10,524 nt of DNA from Actinomycetota bacterium (GTDB taxonomy: Bacteria; Actinomycetota; Humimicrobiia; Humimicrobiales; Humimicrobiaceae). The DNA is taken from positions 1 through 10,524 of the forward strand of contig JALHTA010000024.1 of assembly GCA_022865545.1 (NCBI GenBank). The letters run 5' to 3'. Below the pieces are notes generated by a model. The model was not told where the DNA came from, did no database searches, and worked only from the letters and a program-made list of their open reading frames with translations. The translations under genes and the position numbers were made by a program. Shown here one piece after another: positions 1 to 7,012 of the stretch (its first letter is position 1; every line of letters begins with the position of its first letter).

Positions 1-310
1 CATGGTAGTAGCAATAATCATTTTTGCAATGCTAGGGAGACCCCCACTGCTTCTGCGTATACTATACAGGGTACTTCTTATACCGGTGGTGGCCGGTATA
101 TCATATGAACTTATAAAACTTGCAGGTAAATTCTCGAAATATAAGATAGTCAATATATTATTTTATCCGGGGCTGCTGCTTCAGAAGGTCACCACGAGGG
201 AACCCGATGATTCCCAGATCGAAGTAGCGATGAGTTCATTTATCAGGGTAGTAGAAGCAGAAGACGAATTAAAGAAGGGTAAAGTCACCCTGAAGACAAC
301 CTCCAGCTAG
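1..310 (+). CDS. DUF1385 family membrane protein (YqhQ-like), C-terminal fragment
   Basis: Only the last ~102 codons are present; the reading frame is open at the left edge, so the real start lies outside the window and the ATG at position 2 is probably internal. A hydrophobic stretch is followed by a segment containing VAGISYEL, then LLLQKVTTREPDD and a QIEVAMSSF tail. This ending is typical of DUF1385 proteins, of which B. subtilis YqhQ is a member. They are membrane proteins once described as predicted metal-dependent enzymes, with no firm function. Context supports the call, because DUF1385 genes commonly sit just upstream of prfA and prmC in Firmicutes. The gene ends 134 nt before the prfA start, and no clear terminator lies between them, only a short GGCC-TTT-GGCC dyad at about 327-337 without a T-tract. 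Confidence 0.85.
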   Translation, partial: MVVAIIIFAMLGRPPLLLRILYRVLLIPVVAGISYELIKLAGKFSKYKIVNILFYPGLLLQKVTTREPDDSQIEVAMSSFIRVVEAEDELKKGKVTLKTTSS

Positions 311-430
311 CTAACTTTAAAATTTCGGCCTTTGGCCAAGTCTATTCAGGTATAATTCTATAAACAGGGCCATATTTTCATTTACTCAGGTAACTATTTT
401 AATAATATCCTATATCTAATGTATTTTTAA

Positions 431-434
431 AGGA
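431..434 (+). promoter_or_regulatory. Shine-Dalgarno that decides the prfA start
   Basis: AGGA (within AAAGGA, 429-434) is 1 nt before the first ATG (436) but 10 nt before the second in-frame ATG (445). Ribosomes could not use it for 436, so 445 is the likely start. Confidence 0.6.
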
Positions 435-444
435 AATGTACAAA

Positions 445-1524
445 ATGAATGAACTGCTTAATAAACTAAAAAATTTTGAAGAAAAATATAATAAACTGAT
501 TGAAAAACTCTCGAGTCCTGAAGTCACATCAAATCCGGAAAAAATAAAGGAATATGGCAAGAAAGCCTCCGAAATAGAGGAAGTGGTAAATCTTGCAAAA
601 AAGTACCGCGGAGTAGTCACATCACTTGATGAAGCTGGCGAGATGCTGGATCTGGAAAAAGATGAAGAGATGAAAGATTATCTCAAGGACGAGATCAATA
701 AAAACAGTGGACTCAAGACCGTACTGGAAAGACAGATAAAGGTACAGCTTGCACCGAAGGATCCAAATGATAAAAAAAGTGTAATTGTTGAGATCAGAGG
801 AGGTGCAGGTGGAGATGAGGCAGCACTTTTCGCAGGAGTGCTTCACCGCCTATATACAAAATATGCTGAAAGCAGGAGATGGAAACATACCATTCTTAGT
901 TCAAACCGCCTCGGTTTAGGGGGTTTTAAGGAAATAATCTTTGAGATCAATGGTGAGGGCGTATACGGTACCATGAAATATGAATCAGGCGTCCACAGGG
1001 TACAGAGGGTTCCGACCACTGAATCACAGGGCAGGATACATACTTCTACCGCTACAGTAGCTGTTCTGCCAGAGGTTGAAGATGTGGAAGTCGAGATAGA
1101 CCCGAATGATCTCAGGATAGATGTTTTCCGTTCAAGCGGTCCCGGAGGACAGTCAGTAAATACTACTGATTCAGCAGTAAGGGTAACATATATACCTACC
1201 GGAATGATAGTTACTTGTCAGGATGAGAAATCCCAGCTGCAGAATAAGGACAAGGCATTAAAAATACTCCGGGCCAGGCTAAAAGAGGAAGAAGAAAGAA
1301 AGAAAAAGGATGAGCAGACGGAAAACCGTAGGATGCAGATAGGGACCGGTGACCGCAGTGAAAGGATCAGGACATATAATTATCCCCAGGGAAGGATAAC
1401 TGACCACAGGATCAATCTGACACTGTATAAACTGGAAGAGGTCCTTGAGGGGAATTTAGAGGAGCTCATTGCAGAATTAAAGACAGCTGATGAGGAAAAG
1501 AAACTGGAAAAACTCGGAGTATGA
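445..1524 (+). CDS. prfA: Peptide chain release factor 1 (RF1)
   Basis: RF1 recognises UAA and UAG in the ribosomal A site and triggers hydrolysis of peptidyl-tRNA. From the ATG at 445 the protein is 359 aa, the usual RF1 length; an ATG at 436 would add three residues but lacks a properly spaced ribosome site. The N-terminal coiled-coil-like domain spans about residues 1-100. The codon-recognition PxT motif appears as PTT (about 190-192) in [16 protein letters not shown]. The catalytic GGQ is at about 234-236 in [17 protein letters not shown], and its glutamine is the PrmC methylation target. The PxT motif and the absence of an RF2-type internal frameshift separate it from prfB. prmC follows after 3 nt, so the two are almost certainly co-transcribed. 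A TATAAT at 351-356 upstream has no convincing -35 partner. Confidence 0.97.
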   Translation: MNELLNKLKNFEEKYNKLIEKLSSPEVTSNPEKIKEYGKKASEIEEVVNLAKKYRGVVTSLDEAGEMLDLEKDEEMKDYLKDEINKNSGLKTVLERQIKVQLAPKDPNDKKSVIVEIRGGAGGDEAALFAGVLHRLYTKYAESRRWKHTILSSNRLGLGGFKEIIFEINGEGVYGTMKYESGVHRVQRVPTTESQGRIHTSTATVAVLPEVEDVEVEIDPNDLRIDVFRSSGPGGQSVNTTDSAVRVTYIPTGMIVTCQDEKSQLQNKDKALKILRARLKEEEERKKKDEQTENRRMQIGTGDRSERIRTYNYPQGRITDHRINLTLYKLEEVLEGNLEELIAELKTADEEKKLEKLGV

Positions 1525-1527
1525 TAA

Positions 1528-2469
1528 GTGGAAAAATGGAATGTAAAAAAGATATTGGACTGGGGTATTGAATTTTTCGATGTAAAAGACGTTCCCCAAC
1601 CGCGTCTTTCAGCTGAACTACTTTTAGCATCTGTCCTGGGATTATCCAGGATCAACCTCTACCTAAATTATAATAGGGTGCTTACTTCCAGTGAACTTAA
1701 GACTTATAAAGAACACATACTTAAGAGACTTGAACATGTCCCGATACAATATATATTGAATGAGGCATATTTTAGAAATATAAGACTATATGTAGACGAG
1801 AGTGTGCTGATCCCGCGTCCTGAGACTGAACTTATTGTTGAAAAATCAATTGAGATAGCTGAAGGCGTATTAAATAAAAAGGGAAGCATCACAATTGCTG
1901 AGGTTGGTACAGGAAGCGGTGCCATAGCTTTAAGTCTTTATAGCGAGCTTAAAAAAAGATCAGAGGGTAGTTCCGGTGGTGGATTTGAATGTACCATTAT
2001 CGCCACTGACAGCAGCATAGATGCACTTGAGGTAGCCCGCAAAAATGCTCAGGATATAATGGAAACAGAAGACCTTGAAAGCTTAGAGTTCATACAGTGT
2101 GATATTTTACCGGAAGCCGGCTCTTTTATATTTAAAAAATACTGTGGAAAAATAGATATTATAATATCAAATCCTCCTTATATCAGAGAGGATGATTTCC
2201 CCGGTCTTCCCCGGGAGGTCAGGGAATATGAGCCCGGAGTGGCTCTTGTGGCAGGAAAGACCGGTCTTGAGATATATGAGAAGATCTTGTCTGCGGCAGC
2301 CACCTACCTGACAACTGAAAGTCCGGCATATATTATTCTTGAAACAGATCCTATAGTATCCGGTGGTTTGCTTGAATTAGTTGAAGGAACAATAGATTTT
2401 AAGCAAGCTTTATTAGAAAAAGACTATAATAAAAAGGACCGGATCCTAATTGCCCTCCGGTCTCTATGA
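1528..2469 (+). CDS. prmC: Release factor glutamine N5-methyltransferase PrmC (HemK)
   Basis: PrmC methylates the glutamine of the GGQ motif in RF1 and RF2 using S-adenosylmethionine, which raises termination efficiency. The protein is 313 aa, slightly long for the family. The N-terminal helical release-factor-binding domain (about 1-80) contains QPRLSAELLLASVLGLSR. Then come the conserved IPRPETE (95-101), the SAM-binding GTGSG (127-131) in a Rossmann-type methyltransferase fold, and the catalytic NPPY (215-218) that positions the amide nitrogen. A small Gly/Ser-rich insert (about 146-152) lies between the first strands and accounts for the extra length. The start is GTG at 1528, with GGAG at 1515-1518 in the end of prfA as ribosome site; nearby ATGs are out of frame. 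It follows prfA by 3 nt, so enzyme and substrate are made together. Confidence 0.96.
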   Translation: MEKWNVKKILDWGIEFFDVKDVPQPRLSAELLLASVLGLSRINLYLNYNRVLTSSELKTYKEHILKRLEHVPIQYILNEAYFRNIRLYVDESVLIPRPETELIVEKSIEIAEGVLNKKGSITIAEVGTGSGAIALSLYSELKKRSEGSSGGGFECTIIATDSSIDALEVARKNAQDIMETEDLESLEFIQCDILPEAGSFIFKKYCGKIDIIISNPPYIREDDFPGLPREVREYEPGVALVAGKTGLEIYEKILSAAATYLTTESPAYIILETDPIVSGGLLELVEGTIDFKQALLEKDYNKKDRILIALRSL

Positions 2470-2493
2470 TGTCACGATCGGAAACAAATTGGA

Positions 2494-2522
2494 TTGGACA
2501 ATTTATAAAAAATCATTATAAT
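2494..2522 (+). promoter_or_regulatory. Probable sigma-A promoter of the tRNA-fMet gene
   Basis: A perfect -10 hexamer TATAAT (2517-2522) is preceded by TGGACA (2495-2500, 16-nt spacer), which matches TTGACA at 5 of 6 positions. Transcription would start near 2529, about 30 nt before the tRNA. The short leader can form a 7-bp stem (GTTAAAA 2532-2538 with TTTTAAC 2550-2556) just before the mature 5' end. Confidence 0.65.
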
Positions 2523-2558
2523 AGGTTTGCGGTTAAAAAGTTAGCCGTATTTTAACGT

Positions 2559-2635
<77 letters not shown>

Positions 2636-2642
2636 ATTCCTA

Positions 2643-2695
2643 AGGTGGCTCCTGGCTCTTTCGGTTCTTCCCCAACAACGGGGCGACCTGTTTTT
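2643..2695 (+). terminator. Probable intrinsic terminator after tRNA-fMet
   Basis: AGGTGGCTCC (2643-2652) can pair with GGGGCGACCT (2680-2689), with one G·G mismatch and one G·U wobble. It is followed after one base by TTTTT (2691-2695). The 27-nt loop is large for a terminator, and a smaller alternative stem (CCCC/GGGG, 2670-2683) competes. Its position just downstream of the tRNA fits its proposed job. Confidence 0.5.
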
Positions 2696-2780
2696 AAACA
2701 CAATGTTTGACTCTATACTTATATCCTCCAATACTCTTCCGGTCTTCATAAATAATCCATAACATAATTCAATAGATTAC

Positions 2781-2809
2781 TTGACAAATGAATAGGGCAG
2801 GCATAGAAT
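2781..2809 (+). promoter_or_regulatory. Strong sigma-A promoter of the tetR-ABC operon
   Basis: A perfect -35 TTGACA (2781-2786) is followed by a 17-nt spacer and TAGAAT (2804-2809), one base off the -10 consensus. The start point is expected near 2816, inside the first operator dyad. No comparable promoter is seen between the following genes, so this one probably drives the whole efflux operon. Confidence 0.75.
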
Positions 2810-2841
2810 ATGACTTAAAAGTCATATGACTATAAGGTCAC
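2810..2841. promoter_or_regulatory. Tandem 16-bp operator dyads, probable TetR-family binding sites
   Basis: Two adjacent 16-bp units, ATGACTTAAAAGTCAT (2810-2825) and ATGACTATAAGGTCAC (2826-2841), share the pattern TGACT-N4-RGTCA. The first has perfect 7-bp arms around AA. The junction between them creates a second perfect palindrome, AGTCATATGACT (2820-2831). They begin at the base after the -10 box and cover the expected start point, so bound repressor would block transcription. The TetR gene begins 24 nt downstream, which makes it the likely ligand. Binding itself is inferred. Confidence 0.7.
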
Positions 2842-2865
2842 AGTTTAGCTGAAAGGGGCGGCAGG

Positions 2866-3528
2866 GTGCCCAAAGAAACATTTAAAAACTTACCTGAAGA
2901 GAAACGGCTACTGATAGAAAAAGTAGCAATCAGTGAGTTCGGGGCTTTTGGCTATGATAAGGCCAGTATCAACAGGATCGTGGAAAATTCCCATATAGCA
3001 AAAGGTAGTTTTTATCAATATTTTGAGGATAAAAAAGATCTGTTTTTGTATCTTATATCAAAAGTCAATGAAAAAAAGCTGGAATCTATTTCCCCTGTTT
3101 TTCAAAATCCTGGGGAATATGATTTTTTTACACTTATCAGGGAGTTATTTATATCAGGACTTAAATTTGCAGCAGATAATCCAGAGATCACACTTATGGG
3201 AAATTGGTTATTTAAAAACAAGGGTCACCCATTATATAACGAAGTTGTGGATATTGGATTGCAAAATGCACAAAATATATACACCGGACTTCTAGAACTT
3301 GCGATCTCAAAAAATGAGATCAGGTATGATATTGACCTGGAGTTTGTGAGCTATATTATTTCCACCATGAATGTAAGTGTGGTGGAATACTACTTTCAAA
3401 ATATAAAGGGAGGAGAACCTGACATACGGAAATTTGATGAGGGTATAATAGAAACGGTAGATTTATTATTGGACTTTATAAAAAATGGTATCGGAACACG
3501 GAAAAAGGGAGGTAAGGACAATGATTAA
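2866..3528 (+). CDS. TetR/AcrR-family transcriptional regulator
   Basis: This 220-aa protein is the normal length for a TetR repressor. The N-terminal helix-turn-helix domain (about residues 14-60) carries the classic pattern, including EFGAFGYDKASINRI and AKGSFYQYFEDKKDLF, where the recognition helix is followed by the family's YxYF and KxxL positions. The remaining ~150 residues are the variable, all-helical ligand-binding and dimer domain, from which the ligand cannot be read. The start is GTG at 2866 with GGGG (2854-2857) upstream. The gene is first in the operon and its end overlaps the ABC ATPase by 8 nt, so both are translated in step. Promoter-proximal operators suggest autorepression with release by an exported compound. 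Confidence 0.93.
   Translation: MPKETFKNLPEEKRLLIEKVAISEFGAFGYDKASINRIVENSHIAKGSFYQYFEDKKDLFLYLISKVNEKKLESISPVFQNPGEYDFFTLIRELFISGLKFAADNPEITLMGNWLFKNKGHPLYNEVVDIGLQNAQNIYTGLLELAISKNEIRYDIDLEFVSYIISTMNVSVVEYYFQNIKGGEPDIRKFDEGIIETVDLLLDFIKNGIGTRKKGGKDND
3507..3513 (+). promoter_or_regulatory. Shine-Dalgarno deciding the ABC ATPase start
   Basis: GGGAGGT lies 7 nt before ATG 3521. The more upstream in-frame ATG at 3485 has no such site and would add 12 residues with no family counterpart. Confidence 0.7.
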
Positions 3529-4375
3529 GGTGGAAGGGCTGTATCATTCTTATTTAAAAGATGGTAATTTTGCAGTCAAGGATGTAAATTTTGAGGTAGC
3601 CAATGGTGAAATCTTCGGATTTCTCGGACCATCGGGGGCAGGTAAATCGACAACGCAGGGTATCCTAGTGGGTTTACTACAGCTCCAGAAAGGCAATGTT
3701 TCTGTTGCAGGCTATGACATAAAAAATATCTCACGAACAATGTTCAATAAAATAGGCATGTCATTTGAGCAGTCTAATGTCTATAGCAAAATGACCGCAA
3801 AAGAAAACCTGAGCTTCTACAGTAAGTTATTTGATGTAGAAACACGCGATCCTTTAGAATTAATCGAACTTGTGGGCCTGAAAGGCAAGGAAAATATAAA
3901 AACGGAAGAATTTTCAAAGGGTATGAAACACCGGTTAACATTTGCCAGGTCTATGATCAATAATCCCAGCATGTGGTTCCTTGATGAGCCCACTACGGGG
4001 CTTGACCCTGCTATAGCAGCTGATATTAAAGACATAATAAAGGAACGTAATAATAAAGGTGTGACCGTATTTTTGACAACCCACAATATGTATATAGCAG
4101 ATGAGTTATGCGACCGGGTAGGATTTATTGTAGATGGTGAGATAAAACTTATAGATTCGCCTAAAAACCTGAAGCTTCAATATGGAGAGAAGCTTGTCGA
4201 GGTGGAGTATGCTCAAAATGGTAATGTAAAAAAGGAATGTTTCTCAACCATAATGCAGGAAGATAAAAATACTTTAAATAAAATTATTGAAGATAAAGAA
4301 ATCCTGACAATGCATACAAAAGAGGCAACGCTGGAGGAGATCTTTATAAAAGTCACCGGAAGGGGGCTTATCTAA
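3521..4375 (+). CDS. ABC-2 type exporter, ATP-binding subunit
   Basis: This 284-aa cytoplasmic ATPase powers export through the two permeases encoded downstream. Visible motifs are Walker A GPSGAGKST (36-44), Q-loop FEQSN (82-86), signature FSKGMKHRL (131-139), Walker B plus D-loop FLDEPTTGLDP (153-163) and the H-loop histidine in TTHNM (186-190). The SKGMK form of the signature instead of LSGGQ is usual in the multidrug/antibiotic export subfamily that pairs with ABC-2 permeases. Residues after about 220 form the short C-terminal extension seen in these ATPases. The start at 3521 overlaps the end of the TetR gene by 8 nt (stop 3526-3528), indicating translational coupling. The substrate is unknown; a drug, peptide or membrane-active compound is likeliest given the TetR partner. 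Confidence 0.94.
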   Translation: MIKVEGLYHSYLKDGNFAVKDVNFEVANGEIFGFLGPSGAGKSTTQGILVGLLQLQKGNVSVAGYDIKNISRTMFNKIGMSFEQSNVYSKMTAKENLSFYSKLFDVETRDPLELIELVGLKGKENIKTEEFSKGMKHRLTFARSMINNPSMWFLDEPTTGLDPAIAADIKDIIKERNNKGVTVFLTTHNMYIADELCDRVGFIVDGEIKLIDSPKNLKLQYGEKLVEVEYAQNGNVKKECFSTIMQEDKNTLNKIIEDKEILTMHTKEATLEEIFIKVTGRGLI

Positions 4376-4376
4376 T

Positions 4377-5486
4377 ATGAAACTGCTGAGCAGCTTTAAA
4401 AAGGAACTCATTCTTGCTTCCAGGGGTTTTTACTTCTATGTAGAATTGCTCTTTGCATTGGTGATCCTGGCAGTCCTATTATTTGCCATTCCGCAAAATT
4501 TTAGCAATATTACGACAGAATATCTTTATTTTAATATGCCGCAGCAAGTAAAAGAGATATTTATAAATAATGTGCTGGCAAATGATCCTGACACAAAACC
4601 TGAAGTTGTTGAATTAGAGGCCGATGGTAAAACATTTGATGCAGAGCTTATTGTAACCGATGAGAGCGAGATCTATATTATGGACAGCGAAGAAGCTGTC
4701 CGAACACTTGCAGATTCAGAAAGGAATTTAGGGGCTGTTGTCGAGCTAAACGATAATAATCAGCTATACTATAAATATTATTTACAGGGGTATGAATCAA
4801 CCCGCTTAAAAAACATGATATCCATACTATTCAATGAAAGTACAGAAGTCCTGGAAGACCGCATCAATAACCAGGAAGTCCGCCCGCTATCGACAGATTA
4901 TGAACCTCTTACCGACAGGGAAAATACCATTCCGCCTTTGATCGCATTTAGCGGCAGTCTTATGGGGATGTTCATTATGGCATCTTATATATTCCTGGAT
5001 AAAAAGGAAGGTGTTATAGAAGCTTATGCAGTAACCCCATCTTCTGTCTGGAAATATTTGATGAGTAAGATCTTTGTGATCCTGCTGACATCTGTTATTT
5101 CAGGCCTGATTATAGTCATGCCCATTATGGGACTTAGAATAAATTACGGCCTGCTGCTGCTTCTTCTTCTTCCAACCGGATTTTTTGCATCTACGCTGGG
5201 TCTGCTGATCGCAAGCTTCTACGACAATATAATGAAGGCTTTCGGTTTTATTTATGGGTTGTTTTTTATACTGATGGTTCCAGGTATAGCGTATTTTATA
5301 CCTGGCTGGGATCCTGTTTGGGTAAAAATAATACCCACATATCCATTACTTCAGGGCTTTAAAGAGATTATTCTACCAAACGGCGAGCTCGCATACCCGC
5401 TGATTACAAGTGCTGGATTCTTAGCAGCAGGAATAGTACTGTTTTTTATTACAAATATCAGATTCAAAAAAACGCTTAACGTTTAA
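4377..5486 (+). CDS. ABC-2 type exporter permease, first subunit (fluoroquinolone-export-permease-like)
   Basis: This 369-aa integral membrane protein probably forms half of the export channel. Hydrophobic segments lie at about 19-38, 187-206, 230-250, 258-280, 288-308 and 341-360, giving the six-helix ABC-2 layout. Between helices 1 and 2 sits a large, mostly polar domain of about 145 residues, expected outside the membrane. A cytoplasmic amphipathic stretch with DKKEGVIEAYAVTPSS (208-223) after helix 2 is the usual ATPase-contact region of ABC-2 permeases. The overall pattern resembles proteins annotated as fluoroquinolone export permease subunits, but substrate specificity cannot be inferred from that. 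The ATG at 4377 follows the ATPase stop by 1 nt, with GGGGG (4362-4366) as ribosome site. Helix 4 contains a run of seven leucines. Confidence 0.88.
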   Translation: MKLLSSFKKELILASRGFYFYVELLFALVILAVLLFAIPQNFSNITTEYLYFNMPQQVKEIFINNVLANDPDTKPEVVELEADGKTFDAELIVTDESEIYIMDSEEAVRTLADSERNLGAVVELNDNNQLYYKYYLQGYESTRLKNMISILFNESTEVLEDRINNQEVRPLSTDYEPLTDRENTIPPLIAFSGSLMGMFIMASYIFLDKKEGVIEAYAVTPSSVWKYLMSKIFVILLTSVISGLIIVMPIMGLRINYGLLLLLLLPTGFFASTLGLLIASFYDNIMKAFGFIYGLFFILMVPGIAYFIPGWDPVWVKIIPTYPLLQGFKEIILPNGELAYPLITSAGFLAAGIVLFFITNIRFKKTLNV

Positions 5487-5491
5487 GGGGG
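5485..5491 (+). promoter_or_regulatory. Shine-Dalgarno deciding the second permease start
   Basis: AAGGGGG directly abuts three consecutive in-frame ATGs (5492, 5495, 5498). Only the third, 6 nt downstream, has normal spacing. The site overlaps the stop codon of the first permease. Confidence 0.55.
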
Positions 5492-5497
5492 ATGATG

Positions 5498-6502
5498 ATG
5501 TTAAAAAGAATATGGATTATCTTTACCAGGGATTTAAAAGTAAATACACGGGAATTTATGACAATATTCATGATGGTCATTCCTCTGATATTGGCAGTTG
5601 GTATTAATTTTCTCTCACCCGGTATTAATGATACAAGTGTCAATCTGGCTTTGATAGAAAATGAGAATCCCGGGCAGGCAGCTTACTTTGATGACTTTGC
5701 CCATGTTGAACTGTTTAGCGATGAACAAAGAGTTGAAAATAGGGTCAGCGGAAGGGACGATGTGATCGGGGTGCTGCCTAAGGATAATGGGTACTATATT
5801 ATGACGCAGGGAAATGAGCCTGGATCGGTTCTTGAGTATGCCAAACTGCTGAATGTATTATATGAGTCAGATGTACAACTGGAAGATGCCCGTTCAGAAA
5901 TAATTGAATTTGGCAGAACGGTCCCGCCGCTAAAGAAGATGCTGGTAAACATATTGCTGCTTTTGATCTCAATGCTGGCCGGTATGCTTATTGCCATGAA
6001 TATAGTCGAGGAAAAGATAGACAATACTGTTGGTGCGATAAATGTAACACCCATTTCCCGTCGTGCATTTATATTGGGCAAAGGCTTTACGGGAATGTTT
6101 GTCGCGCTTTTTTCATCCATTGCGGTTCTACTGATAACAGGTTTTTATACTGTCAATCTGGGACAGGCAGCACTAGTAGTATTTTCAACGACAATATTGA
6201 GTCTTCTGATAGGTTTTATACAGGGCTTAAACAGCGATGACGTCATGGAAGCGGCAGGCAGTGTTAAGCTTATGTTTTTACCTATGGCCGGGTCCATAGC
6301 AGGATATGAATTTGTTACAGGAAACTGGAAAATATTTTTCTACTGGTCACCATTCTACTGGGCATATAGTGCAAATGACATGATACTTTCAAAAAGCGGC
6401 TCATGGCCCCAGTTGATACTTTATATCGGTATTATACTGGTGATATGCGGAGCGGTGTATGCTCTGCTGGCACCCAGGATAGTAAAGGGACTTCAGCATT
6501 AG
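5498..6502 (+). CDS. ABC-2 type exporter permease, second subunit
   Basis: This 334-aa membrane protein is the likely partner of the preceding permease; the two are similar in layout but clearly different in sequence, so the transporter is probably a heterodimer. The N-terminus MLKRIWIIFTRDLKV leads into helix 1 (about 21-40). A polar extracytoplasmic domain follows (about 41-147). Hydrophobic segments then lie near 148-169, 192-216, 222-243, 255-275 and 305-326. The stretch NIVEEKIDNTVGAINVTPIS (168-187) after helix 2 matches the conserved ATPase-coupling region of ABC-2 permeases and parallels EGVIEAYAVTPSS in the first subunit. The start was placed at the third ATG on ribosome-site spacing; 5492 would add two methionines. 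Only 5 to 11 nt separate it from the first permease. Confidence 0.88.
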   Translation: MLKRIWIIFTRDLKVNTREFMTIFMMVIPLILAVGINFLSPGINDTSVNLALIENENPGQAAYFDDFAHVELFSDEQRVENRVSGRDDVIGVLPKDNGYYIMTQGNEPGSVLEYAKLLNVLYESDVQLEDARSEIIEFGRTVPPLKKMLVNILLLLISMLAGMLIAMNIVEEKIDNTVGAINVTPISRRAFILGKGFTGMFVALFSSIAVLLITGFYTVNLGQAALVVFSTTILSLLIGFIQGLNSDDVMEAAGSVKLMFLPMAGSIAGYEFVTGNWKIFFYWSPFYWAYSANDMILSKSGSWPQLILYIGIILVICGAVYALLAPRIVKGLQH

Positions 6503-6515
6503 TCATATGATTATA
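6501..6515. promoter_or_regulatory. Candidate internal operator resembling the tetR operator
   Basis: AGTCATATGATTATA matches AGTCATATGACTATA at 2820-2834 in 14 of 15 bases. It overlaps the second permease's stop codon and sits just before the ribosome site of the small membrane gene. No good promoter accompanies it, so its function is uncertain. Confidence 0.3.
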
Positions 6516-6532
6516 GAGAGGAGGTAATGTAA

Positions 6533-6745
6533 ATGGGTTATGTAATTGGTGGAATAGCATGCATTATATACGCGGCATTTGTATATTATGTAGCAATTAA
6601 AAAACCGCCTTCAATAATCAGGTTGATAAAGAAGAAACTCAATAAGAATATGAGTGATGATGCTGCGGTAATAGTATCGTATGTCTTTGCAAGTATTGCA
6701 CTTGCAGGAGGAATTGTTTTATTTGTTCTGGCGGCTGTTAAATAA
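6533..6745 (+). CDS. Small two-helix membrane protein, unrecognised
   Basis: I do not recognise this 70-aa protein. It has two hydrophobic helices (about 3-22 and 44-68) joined by a very basic loop (23-39, with KKPP and LIKKKLNK). By the positive-inside rule the loop faces the cytoplasm and both ends face outward. It is certainly translatable: a near-perfect Shine-Dalgarno, AGAGGAGGT (6517-6525), sits 7 nt before the ATG, and an ATG at 6527 is dead because it is followed at once by TAA. It begins 30 nt after the second permease and ends 5 nt before a large hairpin, which makes it the last gene of the efflux operon. An accessory or regulatory subunit of the transporter is plausible but inferred only from position and topology. 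Confidence 0.75.
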   Translation: MGYVIGGIACIIYAAFVYYVAIKKPPSIIRLIKKKLNKNMSDDAAVIVSYVFASIALAGGIVLFVLAAVK

Positions 6746-6750
6746 GAATA

Positions 6751-6795
6751 ATTAAACAGTAATAAGTATTTTTATAATGCCTATTACTGTTTAAT
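6751..6795 (+). terminator. 45-nt symmetric hairpin at the end of the efflux operon
   Basis: ATTAAACAGTAATA (6751-6764) is perfectly complementary to TATTACTGTTTAAT (6782-6795). Inside, after an A·C mismatch, GTATT (6766-6770) pairs with AATGC (6776-6780) around a TTTAT loop. It begins 6 nt after the stop of the small membrane gene. The stem is AT-rich and has no T-tract on the + strand, so it is not a textbook intrinsic terminator. It may act as a weak or Rho-assisted terminator, a 3' stabiliser, or be a small mobile repeat. Confidence 0.5.
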
Positions 6796-6855
6796 GACAT
6801 CCTCACGGCAATAAATGTTTGGGATCTGGTGCCTGCTCTCTATTCTTCGAAAATA

Positions 6856-6884
6856 TTGACACCTTTTAGTTTGTAGGTTACATT
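6856..6884 (+). promoter_or_regulatory. Probable sigma-A promoter for the thiF-fdhD-ymdB run
   Basis: A perfect TTGACA (6856-6861), a 17-nt spacer and TACATT (6879-6884, 4 of 6 matches) would start RNA near 6891. This leaves a leader of about 120 nt before the E1-like gene. The rest of 6796-7012 has no convincing gene. It contains an 8-bp inverted repeat (6803-6810 with 6915-6922), a possible leader hairpin (6915-6939) and two short open frames discussed under findings. Confidence 0.5.
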
Positions 6885-7012
6885 ATGAAAAATGATAAGG
6901 TATATACTATTGACTGCCGTGATCATCACCAGGAGGCAATATCCAGAAATCACTACCTTTCCGATGAAAATAAATATTGAAAAAGATAATAAATATAAAA
7001 GAGTTGGATGAT

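Noticed and set aside
320..345. Terminator between the DUF1385 gene and prfA (GGCC-TTT-GGCC)
   Set aside because: The stem is only 4 bp and no T-tract follows, so it is not supported as a terminator.
6237..6246. ATGACGTCAT palindrome within the second permease gene, reminiscent of the TGAC/GTCA operator halves
   Set aside because: The half-site spacing is zero rather than 4, and it encodes ordinary protein sequence (SDDVM), so it is probably coincidence.
6885..7012. Molybdenum-cofactor riboswitch in the leader upstream of the thiF-fdhD genes
   Set aside because: Position and gene content invite it, but I could not find the conserved sequence blocks of that class; only generic stems are visible.
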